Shown here one piece after another: positions 35,420 to 47,629 of a stretch of DNA of 64,000 nt; positions within the stretch are counted from its first letter, which is position 1; the number at the start of each line of letters is the position of its first letter. The stretch is from Thermococcus indicus. Its GTDB lineage: Archaea > Methanobacteriota_B > Thermococci > Thermococcales > Thermococcaceae. Where the stretch lies: contig NZ_CP040846.1 of the NCBI RefSeq assembly GCF_006274605.1, forward strand, positions 806,001 to 870,000, in the 5' to 3' direction. Under the pieces are notes generated by a model. The model was not told the DNA's origin, made no database searches, and worked only from the letters and a program-made list of their open reading frames with translations. The position numbers and the translations under genes were made by a program.

Positions 35420-35512
35420 GGCTCTCACTCTCACCGCTTGGCGGGGGTTGCTTTAAGCCTTTCGGACGAAAGCGTTTTATCCTCTGGGAGCATACTATAA
35501 CCGGTGGTGACC

Positions 35513-35746
35513 ATGGATGTTTTTGAGCTGGCCAGGCGCTATCACGACGAGCTGGGCATAAAAGAGCCGAGCATGGCCACGATGGCGGCGGAGTTCTTTG
35601 GCGACCTGGGTCTAAAGATGGCGGAGTTCCTCAAGGGGGAGGGCTACGCCGTCGTGAACACCAAGTTCGTCGACTATGACAAGAGCCTCGTGCTGGACAT
35701 AACAAAAGGAGAAAACATATTTGAGATAACCCTGCGGAAGAGCTAG
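35513..35746 (+). CDS. Hypothetical 77-residue protein
   Basis: It starts at ATG 35513 behind GGTGGTGACC. Two helices (DVFELARRYHDELGI and MAAEFFGDLGLKMAEFL) are followed by three strands (AVVNTKFVDYDKSLVLDITKGENIFEITL). The fold looks like a small alpha/beta protein. I do not recognise it. Its stop is 3 bp from the convergent DUF4139 gene. Confidence 0.75.
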   Translation: MDVFELARRYHDELGIKEPSMATMAAEFFGDLGLKMAEFLKGEGYAVVNTKFVDYDKSLVLDITKGENIFEITLRKS

Positions 35747-35748
35747 TC

Positions 35749-37053
35749 TCAATACCGGTTCTCGTAGTCGAAGATTATCTCCTTCTTTTCTCCGGGCTTC
35801 AGGGTCACCCTGAAGTCGATGTAGTTGGCGGTCTCTTCGATCGGCCCGATGCTCGAACTCAGCAACTTGCCCCACTTGTGGTGCCTGACTATCACCGTCT
35901 TGGTCTCGTTCCCGAAGTTCTCGAGGGTTACCTTTATCTTGTAGTACGTGTAGCCCTCGCCGTTCCTCTGATCGAGCACGGTAGTCGTGCCCTTGAGGTC
36001 GTAGTCCCTGCCGATGCCTATCCTCAGCATCTCGCCCTTGGGGGTGTGCTCGATGGCCCTCTCGCCCACGAGGAGGCTCCCGTCGTCGGTCTCCCTGTAT
36101 ATTTCGACGATCCCCGCTGGGAGAACCTTCTCGGTCTTGAACGATATCGACTCATAGACCGGTCCCTCCCGGCTGTAAGGCCAGCTCTCGTAGAGGTACT
36201 CCCTCTCGAAGGAGGCTTCGAAGTTGATGTAGGGGTACATCATCCTGCTCGCGGGGTTCAGGTCAACGATGCCGAGCTTGTAGAGGTAGAACGCCTCTAT
36301 CTTCTCCGGCTCGCCGACGCTGACCTGGTCGGTTCCCTTCTCGGCCATCGCGTAGAGGACCCTCGGCTGGGGAACGTTCTGATACAGCTGGACGTCGCCC
36401 GCAACCAGGAGAACCTTCGCGTCCCTGAACTCCTGGGCGGTGGGGTTGTTGAGGACTATGTAACCGTAGAGCTTCGCGTTATCGCCGATGTAGAGCTTGT
36501 ACCTGCTCTCCCAGCTCATGTTGGAGACGCGGTAGATTATGCTCACGTTGTACTTTCCGGCTTTCTCGGCCTGAAGAACCGCGTAGACGCTCGCCTTCCC
36601 CTCAAGGTTCTTGGCCTTGAAGTATGAAACTTCGTTCGGATTTATGAGGTAGTAACCGTCGCCCTCGATGGCTATCTTCCCGTTCTTGAAGCCGAGGAAC
36701 TTGCCAGTAACGGTGTCGCCGCTCCTCAGCTTGACCTCGACCTCGCTCCCGACGTTGGCGCTGTAAACGTCCCCTGTTGAGCCTTTGCTGAAGACCCCGA
36801 GGACGTGTACTCCACCATCAAGAGGCCTTATCGTGACCTCCGCTATGTCGAGCCCGGCCAGCTCCTCCAGGGGCACGTCGTTTATTCCCTCATCCAGCTC
36901 GACCTCCATGACCCTCTCCACAACCCCGATCTTCGCGGAGTTGTAGAGAACGACGGTGGTGTCGCTCGCCGCTGCCTTCTCACCATGGAACGAGAAAACT
37001 GCCAGGATTATAAGTGCAATTCCACCCACTGCAGCCATCGCCTTCTTTCTCAT
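35749..37053 (-). CDS. DUF4139 exported protein
   Basis: The 434-residue protein has an N-terminal signal or anchor segment (AAVGGIALIILAVFSFHG). The beta-rich body has the DUF4139 pattern: TTVVLYNSAKIGVVERVMEVELDEG at the start, MSWESRYKLYI, DAKVLLVAGDV, and the late KVTLENFGNETKTVIVRHHK. It is probably attached to the membrane and faces outward. The function of the family is unknown. ATG 37053 has GGTGATTTTC upstream. It is divergent to acdB. Confidence 0.82.
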   Translation of the reverse strand: MRKKAMAAVGGIALIILAVFSFHGEKAAASDTTVVLYNSAKIGVVERVMEVELDEGINDVPLEELAGLDIAEVTIRPLDGGVHVLGVFSKGSTGDVYSANVGSEVEVKLRSGDTVTGKFLGFKNGKIAIEGDGYYLINPNEVSYFKAKNLEGKASVYAVLQAEKAGKYNVSIIYRVSNMSWESRYKLYIGDNAKLYGYIVLNNPTAQEFRDAKVLLVAGDVQLYQNVPQPRVLYAMAEKGTDQVSVGEPEKIEAFYLYKLGIVDLNPASRMMYPYINFEASFEREYLYESWPYSREGPVYESISFKTEKVLPAGIVEIYRETDDGSLLVGERAIEHTPKGEMLRIGIGRDYDLKGTTTVLDQRNGEGYTYYKIKVTLENFGNETKTVIVRHHKWGKLLSSSIGPIEETANYIDFRVTLKPGEKKEIIFDYENRY

Positions 37054-37207
37054 GAAAATCACCTGTACTGTATTAGGCGGCGGAGTATTTATACCCCCCT
37101 CATCGCTTCAAACCAGGCCGAAACGAAAGAAACGATTGGTTGACGAATGGAAACCCTTTTAACCCCCCTGCCGGATTGAGAACTGTCAAGCTGATGGGGT
37201 GATTGGT

Positions 37208-37906
37208 ATGGACAGGATCGAGAAGGCTAGGGCAATCATCGAGAAGGCCAAGGCCGAAAACAGGCCGCTCGTCGAGCCTGAGGCTAAGGAGATACTCAAG
37301 CTCTACGGCGTCCCCGTTCCGGACTTCAAGGTCGCCACCAACGAGGAGGAGGCCGTTCAGTTTGCCAGGGAGATAGGCTACCCGGTCGTCATGAAGATCG
37401 TTTCTCCGCAGATTATCCACAAGAGCGACGCCGGCGGTGTCAAGGTCAACATCAAGAGCGATGAAGAGGCCAGGCAGGCCTTCAAGACCATCATGGAGAA
37501 CGCCAGGAACTACAAGCCCGATGCAGACCTCTGGGGCGTCATCATCTACCGCATGCTCCCGCTCGGCAAGGAGGTCATAGTCGGTATGATCCGCGACCCG
37601 CAGTTCGGCCCGGCCATCATGTTCGGTCTCGGTGGAATCTTCGTCGAGATCCTCAAGGACGTTAGCTTCCGCGTCGCCCCGATAACCAAGGATGAGGCCC
37701 TCGACATGATCAAGGAGATCAAGGCCTACCCGATCCTCGCCGGAGCCCGCGGTGAGAAGCCCGTTAACATCGATGCTCTGGCGGACATAATCACCAAGGT
37801 CGGCGAGCTCGCTCTCGAGCTTCCGGAGATCAAGGAGCTCGACATCAACCCGATCTTCGCCTACGAGGACAGCGCGGTTGCGGTTGACGCGAGGATGCTC
37901 CTTTGA
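37208..37906 (+). CDS. acdB: ADP-forming acetyl-CoA synthetase, beta subunit
   Basis: The 232-residue ATP-grasp protein has EILKLYGVPVPDFKVATNEEEAVQFA, GYPVVMKIVSPQIIHKSDAGGV (lysine/ATP site), GKEVIVGMIRDPQFGPAIMFGLGG, and the end LDINPIFAYED. It converts acyl-CoA, ADP and phosphate to acid and ATP with the alpha subunit, the main substrate-level ATP step of peptide and sugar fermentation. The ATG at 37208 follows GGGGTGATTGGT. The alpha subunit is not in the window. Confidence 0.92.
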   Translation: MDRIEKARAIIEKAKAENRPLVEPEAKEILKLYGVPVPDFKVATNEEEAVQFAREIGYPVVMKIVSPQIIHKSDAGGVKVNIKSDEEARQAFKTIMENARNYKPDADLWGVIIYRMLPLGKEVIVGMIRDPQFGPAIMFGLGGIFVEILKDVSFRVAPITKDEALDMIKEIKAYPILAGARGEKPVNIDALADIITKVGELALELPEIKELDINPIFAYEDSAVAVDARMLL

Positions 37907-37984
37907 GGGCTTTTGGCCCTTTTCTCTCCTATTCTGAACCACTCTTACCATGTCTGGATCTGAAGCCTCGTCGACAGGTTTTTA

Positions 37985-38019
37985 AGTATAACCACGGTTA
38001 TTATAATGGTGGTTATACT
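37985..38019 (+). promoter_or_regulatory. 11-bp inverted repeat overlapping the ATPase start
   Basis: AGTATAACCAC (37985-37995) and GTGGTTATACT (38009-38019) are exact reverse complements with a 13-nt spacer. Related half-sites sit inside and beside it: ATAACC-AC-GGTTAT at 37988-38001, and TTATAATGGT with ACCATTATA further right. The site overlaps the putative TATA region and ribosome binding site of the ATPase gene. It fits an operator or autoregulatory site. Confidence 0.6.
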
Positions 38020-38020
38020 A

Positions 38021-39253
38021 ATGACCATTATACAAAGGCGGGAGCTGGATCGCGTCCTTGGAGTTAGGTGGCTCCTGCTCTACGGCAGAAGGAAAACGGG
38101 AAAAACCTTCTACGTCAGGGAGAGGAGCCAATACTCCAAGTACTTCGTTGTAACCCGGGGGAGGAGCCTCGTCGACATAGAAAGCGGTGAAGAGCTGACG
38201 ATAAGCGAATTTACACGTCTCCTGCCATATATGATACAGAGCGGTCGCGTTGTTATTGATGAATTCCACCGGCTGGACGAGCCCTTCTTCTCACTGCTCC
38301 AGGGCCTCTCTGGAAAGGGAGAATTGACACTTATAACCTCAACAAGACACTACTTCCGGCGCTTCATTGGCGAGAACAGCCCGCTCCTCGGCCTCTTTCA
38401 CCTCCAGGAGGTGAGACTCGTTGACCCAAGGGATGCCATGGCATACGTTGCCGGTCTCGGGATAAAGGGAAAATCCCTAATGGAGCTTGCCTGCCTCGTT
38501 CAGGAGCCGTGGCTGGCGCAGACCGTGGAAACTATGAAGGAGCGAACCTTTGAAGTGCTCGGGAACCTTTTGAGGGACTATGTACCGAGCCTGACGGGTG
38601 AGATATTCACGGAGGAAGACAAGGAGCTAAGCCAGCGCTATTTTGCTATCCTTGAGGCCGTTGCTGATGGTAAAAGAACCTCTGGAGAAATAGCCTCGGA
38701 GCTGTTTTCAAGGGGGCTTATCGAAAAAAACCACCCCGGGGCGGTGAGTCAGTACCTGGAAACCCTCGTGAACATGGGGCTCCTCGAAAGGATACTCCTT
38801 TACGGAAAGCGGAGAAAGGGCTACCACTACAGGCACGTTTCACCGGTCGCTGACTTTGCCTTCTACCTGAACTCCAAATACGGGTTCTTCGAAACCGGAC
38901 TGCCGGAGAAGAACGTCTCCCAGCATCTCGGAGAGAAAATGCCCCGGTACATGGAAACCTTCTTCGAGAGGTTCCTCGCCAGGGTGTATGGTCTCCAGCC
39001 CGTGAAAATAGCCCTGCCAGAGCTTGAAGTCGACATAGCCCTGAGAAAGCACAAACGCCTGGCCCTTGTAGGGGAAGTGAAGTGGAAAACCCGGCTGACG
39101 AAAAAGGAGCTGAGATCCATAGAGGACAAGCTGAGTAGCCTCGGTGCGGAGAGACAATTCCTGATAGTGCCGGACAGATCAGCGATCCCGGAAGAACCCG
39201 AAGAGGTAGAGGTTCTGGACTGGAAGAACTTTGTGGAGCTCTCCAAAATGTGA
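38021..39253 (+). CDS. Archaeal AAA ATPase with C-terminal nuclease-like domain
   Basis: The 410-residue protein has Walker A GRRKTGKT (22-29), Walker B GRVVIDEFHRLDE, and a winged-helix part (SGEIASELFSRGLIEKNHPGAVSQYLETLVNMGLL). A C-terminal segment (PELEVDIALRKHKRLALVGEVKWKTRL) has the D-(x)n-E-x-K pattern of restriction-type nucleases (DUF234/DUF234-like). Such archaeal ATPases are common in mobile or variable regions. The ATG at 38021 has GGTGGT 7 nt upstream; ATG 38006 is in frame. The start lies in a palindrome cluster. It precedes the cas operon. Confidence 0.75.
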   Translation: MTIIQRRELDRVLGVRWLLLYGRRKTGKTFYVRERSQYSKYFVVTRGRSLVDIESGEELTISEFTRLLPYMIQSGRVVIDEFHRLDEPFFSLLQGLSGKGELTLITSTRHYFRRFIGENSPLLGLFHLQEVRLVDPRDAMAYVAGLGIKGKSLMELACLVQEPWLAQTVETMKERTFEVLGNLLRDYVPSLTGEIFTEEDKELSQRYFAILEAVADGKRTSGEIASELFSRGLIEKNHPGAVSQYLETLVNMGLLERILLYGKRRKGYHYRHVSPVADFAFYLNSKYGFFETGLPEKNVSQHLGEKMPRYMETFFERFLARVYGLQPVKIALPELEVDIALRKHKRLALVGEVKWKTRLTKKELRSIEDKLSSLGAERQFLIVPDRSAIPEEPEEVEVLDWKNFVELSKM

Positions 39254-39323
39254 ATTACTCACTCCTCTTTTCATTCCCTGGAACATTTTGCGCGGTTTTC
39301 ATAGTACTCCAAACCATGGAAAA

Positions 39324-39333
39324 CCTTATAAGG
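39324..39333 (+). promoter_or_regulatory. TATA box of the cas operon
   Basis: CCTTATAAGG lies 51 bp before the cas6 ATG, a typical distance for an archaeal TATA box with a short leader. Confidence 0.5.
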
Positions 39334-39383
39334 TTCAACGACGTACCCTTTTTGCCATACGCTGCTCCATCTGGGGGAGGTAA

Positions 39384-42019
<2,636 letters not shown>

Positions 42020-42033
<14 letters not shown>

Positions 42034-42328
42034 TGACCCCACCCTACGAGATATTAAGAGATTGAGCGGTGAAGTATTAGGTAAGGTCAGCTCCGACAGT
42101 TACAGACAGAAGCTCGTCTTCGACCTGTTAAACGCGGTTAAAGCTAAAGACCAGAACAGGTTTCTCTGGATTCTACTAAGGGCAATCAACGCCCACTCCA
42201 AGGACACGTCAGAGAATGTCAAAAAGCTCTCTTCCGTGCTCATGGAGGTCTTTCCTTCTTCGGAGTCTGATTTTGAAAAGATCGCTTATTCCATCATACT
42301 TGGGATAATGGGAGGTGGTAGGGAATGA
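42020..42328 (+). CDS. Small Cas11-like subunit candidate
   Basis: The 102-residue helical protein starts at GTG 42020 behind GGAGGTGGAAGCA, with 14 bp of overlap with cas8. IKRLSGEVLGK (12-22) matches IKRISGQIRGK of the Cas8 tail, and FEKIAYSIILGIMGGG matches FALALVIGLAGGG at its end; the middle is amphipathic helices in both. I infer that it is a tandem copy of the Cas8 C-terminal domain acting as Cas11. Small-subunit function is not proven. Confidence 0.65.
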
Positions 42329-43785
42329 GTAGGTTCCTCGTTATGGATGTCGTTTTCTACGGCAGTTCGCTCAACTACGACCAAGGGAGCGGGAATTACC
42401 AGGAGCTGAAGAAGATAACCCGCTGGGACGGGAGACAGTACACGTTGGTGAGCAAATACGCCCTTAGATACAGCATGCTCAACGACAGCGGGGTTTTTGG
42501 AAGGGAGCTCGCACCGGGGGAGGTCTTCATAAAAGACACCGGAGAGAAAAGTAAGGGAGATGTCTTCAACCCCAAGCCGGACGTTCTCTTCAGCGGGGAG
42601 ATACTAAAGTATCCCGAGTTCGACCTTTTCGGATACCTCATTACAAAGTCAGAGCCAACTCAGTCGAGAACAGCCCCAGTCAGGATAAGCCACGCGGTTT
42701 CAATGACGCCGTTTTACTATGACTCCCACTTCAACGGGAACCACTGGATAGCTCAGAGGGCTTTAAAAGCAGGGCTTACGACAAAGCTTGAGCCGAACCT
42801 GTTCACGGTGGAAGAGCACTACTCCTATTACATCTACACCATCGTCGTTGACGTTGATAACGTGGGAAAGCTCTCAGTGTTCACGACGAAAATGGATGAT
42901 GTTAAAACAGTCCTTGACAACCTAAAGGCTAAGGGGGAAAATGCAAAGAAGATTGAGGAGTACAGAACTTTCTTCGAAAGCAACGGCAAAGGAAAGAAGA
43001 AAGGAAACAAAGAAAGCGCCTTAGTTAATCCACTAACTCTCAACTCTGCTGAGGGAAAACTTGAAATTGCCGGCGTTGAATTGGAGGAACTCAAAATAAT
43101 CCCCATAGTGGATCCAACGAGCAACAAGAAAGAGGTTAAAGTTAGTCTCTATGAGATTCAGTTTGACCTCGGCGAAGAAGCAAGGAGAGAAAGGGTTCTC
43201 AAGCTTGTCAAGGCCGTTTTGAACCTCAAGAGGAAAATAAAAGGACGCACTGAGTTTCTTGCTCCAGAACTTCTGATTCTTGGAATCTACAAGGACAAAC
43301 CCTACGACTCCTTCAAGAACAGGATTCAGCTTCTCGGCGAATTTGAGGAAGAAGAGTACGTTGAAGTAGAAGAGAAAAACGGGAAGATTGTCAAGAAAAT
43401 CAGGAGAATAACAACTGGTGAGAATGGTACTGAGGAATACATTGAGGAAATCGTTGAAACCAAGCCAGAGAACTCCGGCGAAAAAACGGTTCAGGTTAAG
43501 AGAAGAAGGAGTGTATCAAGAAAAAGAACTGCTATCTTCGAGATAACTGGTATTTCGAGTAGTACCCCAATATATGAATACTACAACGATGACACAGTAA
43601 CAAGCACAAAGGAGAAAACTAAAGAACATAACAGTGGTAGTAATGATAACAAAAAAGAAATTCATCCTATTTCTATGGACAGGATACTAAATCTTCTTGG
43701 GGAACGCCTCTCCAACACCACTAAAGAGCCCCAGCAAGAAATTTTCATCGTTAAATCCTCGAACGTAGAGGTAAGGCTCAAGTGA
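42325..43785 (+). CDS. cst2: Cas7 (Cst2/DevR) backbone subunit
   Basis: The 486-residue protein has the DevR-type RAMP start (SRFLVMDVVFYGSSLNYDQGSGNYQELKKITRWDG), YALRYSMLND, GYLITKSEP, APVRISHAVSMTPFYYDSHFNGN, and strands VDVDNVGKLSVFTTK. It forms the crRNA-coating backbone. A long charged stretch (about 340-440: EEEEYVEVEEKNGK, RRRSVSRKRTA, SSSTPIYEYYNDDT) makes it longer than I expect for Cst2. It starts 4 bp within the small gene's end (ATGA). Confidence 0.9.
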   Translation: MSRFLVMDVVFYGSSLNYDQGSGNYQELKKITRWDGRQYTLVSKYALRYSMLNDSGVFGRELAPGEVFIKDTGEKSKGDVFNPKPDVLFSGEILKYPEFDLFGYLITKSEPTQSRTAPVRISHAVSMTPFYYDSHFNGNHWIAQRALKAGLTTKLEPNLFTVEEHYSYYIYTIVVDVDNVGKLSVFTTKMDDVKTVLDNLKAKGENAKKIEEYRTFFESNGKGKKKGNKESALVNPLTLNSAEGKLEIAGVELEELKIIPIVDPTSNKKEVKVSLYEIQFDLGEEARRERVLKLVKAVLNLKRKIKGRTEFLAPELLILGIYKDKPYDSFKNRIQLLGEFEEEEYVEVEEKNGKIVKKIRRITTGENGTEEYIEEIVETKPENSGEKTVQVKRRRSVSRKRTAIFEITGISSSTPIYEYYNDDTVTSTKEKTKEHNSGSNDNKKEIHPISMDRILNLLGERLSNTTKEPQQEIFIVKSSNVEVRLK

Positions 43786-44648
43786 TGGCTATGGCTGGGA
43801 AAACCCTCCTCATTGAACTCTTCCAGCCCTTTGCCCAGTATCGCAATCCTTTCACCTTTTACTACGCCCAGACCTACCCATTGCCACCGAAGTCAACGAT
43901 AATCGGTATGCTCCAGAACGCGCTCAACGACTGGTATGGTCATGGAGATGGTCATAGAGAGGGAGTTGAGAAGTGGTGGTCACTAAAGGTCAGCGTTCAC
44001 GGTGGCTTCGAGAGCGTTTTCTGGAACTACCAGCAGCTGATAAAGGCCACTAAATCGGGAATTTCCCTCGTCCGCTTCAGGGGTAGGCCTGTGCTCTGGA
44101 ATCAGGGCAGACCTCTCTACGGCTTTTCTCTGACATCTCAAAGAACTCCGGTTTCCCAGCAAGAACTCTTCAACGGCTGGCTTTACATCCTCCTCAAGCA
44201 TAAAGACGAAGAATTTCTTGAGAAAATCAAGAACGCGCTTGAAAGACCAAGGAAAGTCCTCTCCCTCGGAAGGAGTGAGGATATCGTTTTCATAAGGAAT
44301 GTTCACTTCGTTCGGGAAAGCGAGACAAACTCTGACAATGCCAGAGAAATCGGCGTTATATACCCCACCTACGTTTATGTCAAAAATCCAGAAGAAGCTC
44401 TGGCAAGGCAGGAGTATCCAGTCTATTATATTCCTATCAAGGTCATCTTCAAGAACAACGGAAATCCCGTTAGACACAAGGCGGAGATAAGCAAGAAAAC
44501 GTTCAGAGACGTTGAGTTCAAGCCAGTAGTCCACGTCGGTCCTTGGAAATACTTGGAGCTCAAGCAGGAAGTTACTTTTGAGGAGTACCGGTTAGGTGAA
44601 GTTATTTTGAGGATCCCTAATGGAAAGGATGTCAGCGGGTGGTTGTAA
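43785..44648 (+). CDS. cas5t: Cas5 (Cas5t)
   Basis: The 287-residue protein has the Cas5 N-terminus (KTLLIELFQPFAQYRNPFTFYYAQTYPLPPKSTIIGMLQNAL), where the PLPPKSTIIGML block is typical. RPVLWNQGRPLYGFSLTSQRTPVS follows. Cas5 holds the 5' tag of crRNA. The ATG at 43785 shares its A with the cas7 stop (TGATG); ATG 43791 is an alternative. It is followed by cas3 with a TAATG overlap. Confidence 0.9.
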   Translation: MAMAGKTLLIELFQPFAQYRNPFTFYYAQTYPLPPKSTIIGMLQNALNDWYGHGDGHREGVEKWWSLKVSVHGGFESVFWNYQQLIKATKSGISLVRFRGRPVLWNQGRPLYGFSLTSQRTPVSQQELFNGWLYILLKHKDEEFLEKIKNALERPRKVLSLGRSEDIVFIRNVHFVRESETNSDNAREIGVIYPTYVYVKNPEEALARQEYPVYYIPIKVIFKNNGNPVRHKAEISKKTFRDVEFKPVVHVGPWKYLELKQEVTFEEYRLGEVILRIPNGKDVSGWL

Positions 44649-47572
44649 TGCCCCAGATGACACTTGATGTGTACTATCAAAAATCCCTTCAAAAGGAGGA
44701 ACCCACTTCTAAGGTTCCTAACAGTGAGAAGGTGGAACTTTTGAGAAAAATACTCGCGAAGAGCAAGCGCGAGGAGGGCAAAGATGATAACTTCCCACCC
44801 TATACACTCGTCGGCCACGTTATATTGGCTTTAAACCGGTGTGTTGAGCTTGAGAAGTTTATATCAAGCCTTGAAAACATCAAATATCCTCGTTTTGCGA
44901 ACCCAGAGGATAGATATATTTTCTTCAAGAACCTTGCGAAGGCTATAATAATTCACGATCTTGGAAAGATAAGCCTCGACTTTCAAAAGAGGCTCTACGC
45001 TCCAGATAAGGTTCCCCACGAGATTTGGGGGCTCCTCAAGGAGAGCAAGGGCGTTAAAACCTACGGCAACCACGAGTTGTTTTCCCTCCTCTGGAGCTTC
45101 GCCCTTTTGGGAAACAGCAATGAAGATGCAATGATTAGAACCGCTGTGCTTCTCCACCACTACAACGAGTTCTTCTCTCAGGAAGAGCCAAGAATAACCA
45201 AAATAATAGAGGGTGACAACTCTAACGAGCTAAAATACCTTGAATTTCTACTTTGCAAGAGAGACAAGCTTGAGGCTCTTCTCATGGCTTATCTCGAAAT
45301 AATAAGAGACAAATTTAGTGCAATCAGCTTTATAGCAGAGGCTGCTGACGAGCTCATAGACAGCATGGACTTCTCAAGGCTTGAACTCCTAAAGGAACAG
45401 ATGGAGACCTTTGGGATCAACCCATCCAGAGAGTTCCCCATATATAATCCAAGAGAACAGAAAACCAGCGTGGACTTCTTAGTCTTCCTTGGCATGCTGA
45501 GAAGGTGTGATTACTCATCGAGCGGGGACTTTTACGTTGAGGTCATCGATAACTTGGAGGCTATCTTTGGAGACGTGGACTCAAAAATCAAGAAGAAGAT
45601 AAGAGCGAAAGCAGGAACCACCTTCAAAGGCCTCTGGCAGGAAGAGCTTTTGAGAAAGTACAACTCTGACTATCTTGCCGTTATAGCCCCAACGGGCTCG
45701 GGGAAGACCGAATTGGCTGTTCTCTGGGCGAAAAACAGGGGAAAACTCGTGTATACCCTCCCGCTTAGAGTGGCCCTAAACGACCTCTATAGACGCCTGG
45801 CCAAGGAGTACTTTGATGAGGAACACGTTGGGTTGTTGCATTCAACCGCTTTCATGGAGTACGTAGAGGGCTCAGGCAAAGAAGTCGACGTCGAGAAAAA
45901 GGTGAACGCCGCGAGTTTGCTCGCAATGCCGGTCATGCTATCAACACCTGACCAAGTCTTTCTCACAGGACTCAACTACTATGGGGCCGACAAAGTGATT
46001 TCAGTTTATCCAGAATCAGCGATAGTCGTTGATGAAGTTCAGGTATATACTCCTGAAATGGTCTCAGTCTTCCTCAGAACCCTTGACCTGATAATGCAGG
46101 CAGGAGGAAAGGTTCTCTTAATCACCGCGACCCTACCACCTCATATAAGATGGTTCCTATCGGGTTTCACTGAAGATGATGCCAAAAAGCTTAGAATCAA
46201 CACTGACAGGCTTCCAAAACCACTTTTCAATTTCAAAGTCTTGGACGTCGCCGAAGAGTTCAGGGGAAAGGAGGAGAACGTTAAGAATCTGAAGATTAAA
46301 AGGCATAAGCTGGATGTCATTGAGGATAAAGTGATGTTTCAATACATCAATGAGAATGGAAAAATGTCTCCTACGGTAGGACCAGCGGCTTTCAAAGAAA
46401 TACAAGAGCGCCTTGAAGAGTTCAATAACAATGGCCTTAAAGCTGTCATGATAGTCGTAAACAACGTGAAGAAGGCCATCGAGCTGTGTAAATCCTTCAC
46501 AGAGACGAGTAATGAAGAACACAGGGAAACCAAGGAAATCAAATGCGGGAGCTGGAACAACTGGGATATCTACCTTCTTCATTCAAGGCTCCCAGAAAAG
46601 AGAAAACAACTCATCATAGGAGAGGTAAAGAAAATTCTCAACGAATACAAAGATAGAAAAGAAATAGACAGGCCAATTCTCTTAATAACAACTCAGGTTG
46701 TTGAGGCTTCGGTTGATGTTGACTTCGATGCGATGATAACGGAAATTTCTCCCATAGACAGCCAAGTCCAGAGGTGGGGTAGGGTCTACAGGAACAGGGG
46801 AGGAAAGCACTACAATGAGTACATAAAAGAGATTAGAGAGAAAAACAAAGTTGAGGAGAACCCAAATGGAGAAATCCCGCCGAACATAATTGTTTTCCTT
46901 GGAGATGAAATCGATAGAGGAACCACCACCGTTTATGGCAAAGGAATCGGTAAAGATGTCCTTGAGAAGACAAAAGAAGTCCTTAAAAAACTCGATGGAA
47001 AACTCCTTGGATACATTGAGGAAAGGAATGCTATTGAGGAAGTATACAGCGGGGAGATTCTTGGGGAATACATAAAACAAGTTGATGAACTCTATAACAA
47101 GCTCGACTACTTCACCCTCGAAAAGAAGAGCGAAGCCCAAAGAGTCTTCCGGCAGATGGCAGGGATGTACTTTGTCGTCCCCTCTCTGATGAAGAAGTTT
47201 GGGGATGAAACCGCCAAGAAGTTCGGTGAGTTCCTCAGCGAACCTGAAAACCGCAGGCTTAGCTGGAAAGATGTTGTAATCGGAGTCTATGGGCTTGAGG
47301 AGGAGCCTCCGCAGGAGAAAGAAAAAAAGGAGGAATGGGAGAAAAAACTGAAAATAGGAAAATGGAAGCTCAAAAAGATCCTCCAGGAGTACTCGGTGAA
47401 CGTTCCGCTATGGTTCGTTCTGGAGGACTTCAACCTTCAACATGCTCTCAACGATACCTTCAAGGGCTATCCAGTGGTTCTAACATGGGGCAAAGACAAT
47501 GCCGAGAAGCTCTGGAAGTTTGGAGTTGATGAAGTCGTCGGTGACCTCGATGCAGAAGAGGATGTGCTGTGA
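44648..47572 (+). CDS. cas3: Cas3 HD nuclease-helicase
   Basis: The 974-residue protein has the HD nuclease domain (IIIHDLGKISLDF, HD at 103-104; HHYNEFF further on), then the SF2 helicase: Walker A APTGSGKTELA (about 347-353), VVDEVQVYTPE (motif II), TATLPP (III), VVEASVDVDFD (V), QRWGRVYRNRGGKH (VI). It degrades target DNA recruited by Cascade. No fusion to Cas2 or Cas1 is seen. It ends at 47572, and the next gene begins 58 bp later. Confidence 0.95.
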   Translation: MPQMTLDVYYQKSLQKEEPTSKVPNSEKVELLRKILAKSKREEGKDDNFPPYTLVGHVILALNRCVELEKFISSLENIKYPRFANPEDRYIFFKNLAKAIIIHDLGKISLDFQKRLYAPDKVPHEIWGLLKESKGVKTYGNHELFSLLWSFALLGNSNEDAMIRTAVLLHHYNEFFSQEEPRITKIIEGDNSNELKYLEFLLCKRDKLEALLMAYLEIIRDKFSAISFIAEAADELIDSMDFSRLELLKEQMETFGINPSREFPIYNPREQKTSVDFLVFLGMLRRCDYSSSGDFYVEVIDNLEAIFGDVDSKIKKKIRAKAGTTFKGLWQEELLRKYNSDYLAVIAPTGSGKTELAVLWAKNRGKLVYTLPLRVALNDLYRRLAKEYFDEEHVGLLHSTAFMEYVEGSGKEVDVEKKVNAASLLAMPVMLSTPDQVFLTGLNYYGADKVISVYPESAIVVDEVQVYTPEMVSVFLRTLDLIMQAGGKVLLITATLPPHIRWFLSGFTEDDAKKLRINTDRLPKPLFNFKVLDVAEEFRGKEENVKNLKIKRHKLDVIEDKVMFQYINENGKMSPTVGPAAFKEIQERLEEFNNNGLKAVMIVVNNVKKAIELCKSFTETSNEEHRETKEIKCGSWNNWDIYLLHSRLPEKRKQLIIGEVKKILNEYKDRKEIDRPILLITTQVVEASVDVDFDAMITEISPIDSQVQRWGRVYRNRGGKHYNEYIKEIREKNKVEENPNGEIPPNIIVFLGDEIDRGTTTVYGKGIGKDVLEKTKEVLKKLDGKLLGYIEERNAIEEVYSGEILGEYIKQVDELYNKLDYFTLEKKSEAQRVFRQMAGMYFVVPSLMKKFGDETAKKFGEFLSEPENRRLSWKDVVIGVYGLEEEPPQEKEKKEEWEKKLKIGKWKLKKILQEYSVNVPLWFVLEDFNLQHALNDTFKGYPVVLTWGKDNAEKLWKFGVDEVVGDLDAEEDVL

Positions 47573-47629
47573 GCTACAACAAAAACTATAAAATTCATTA
47601 CACAAAATACTGTTACAGGTGAAGGTGTA

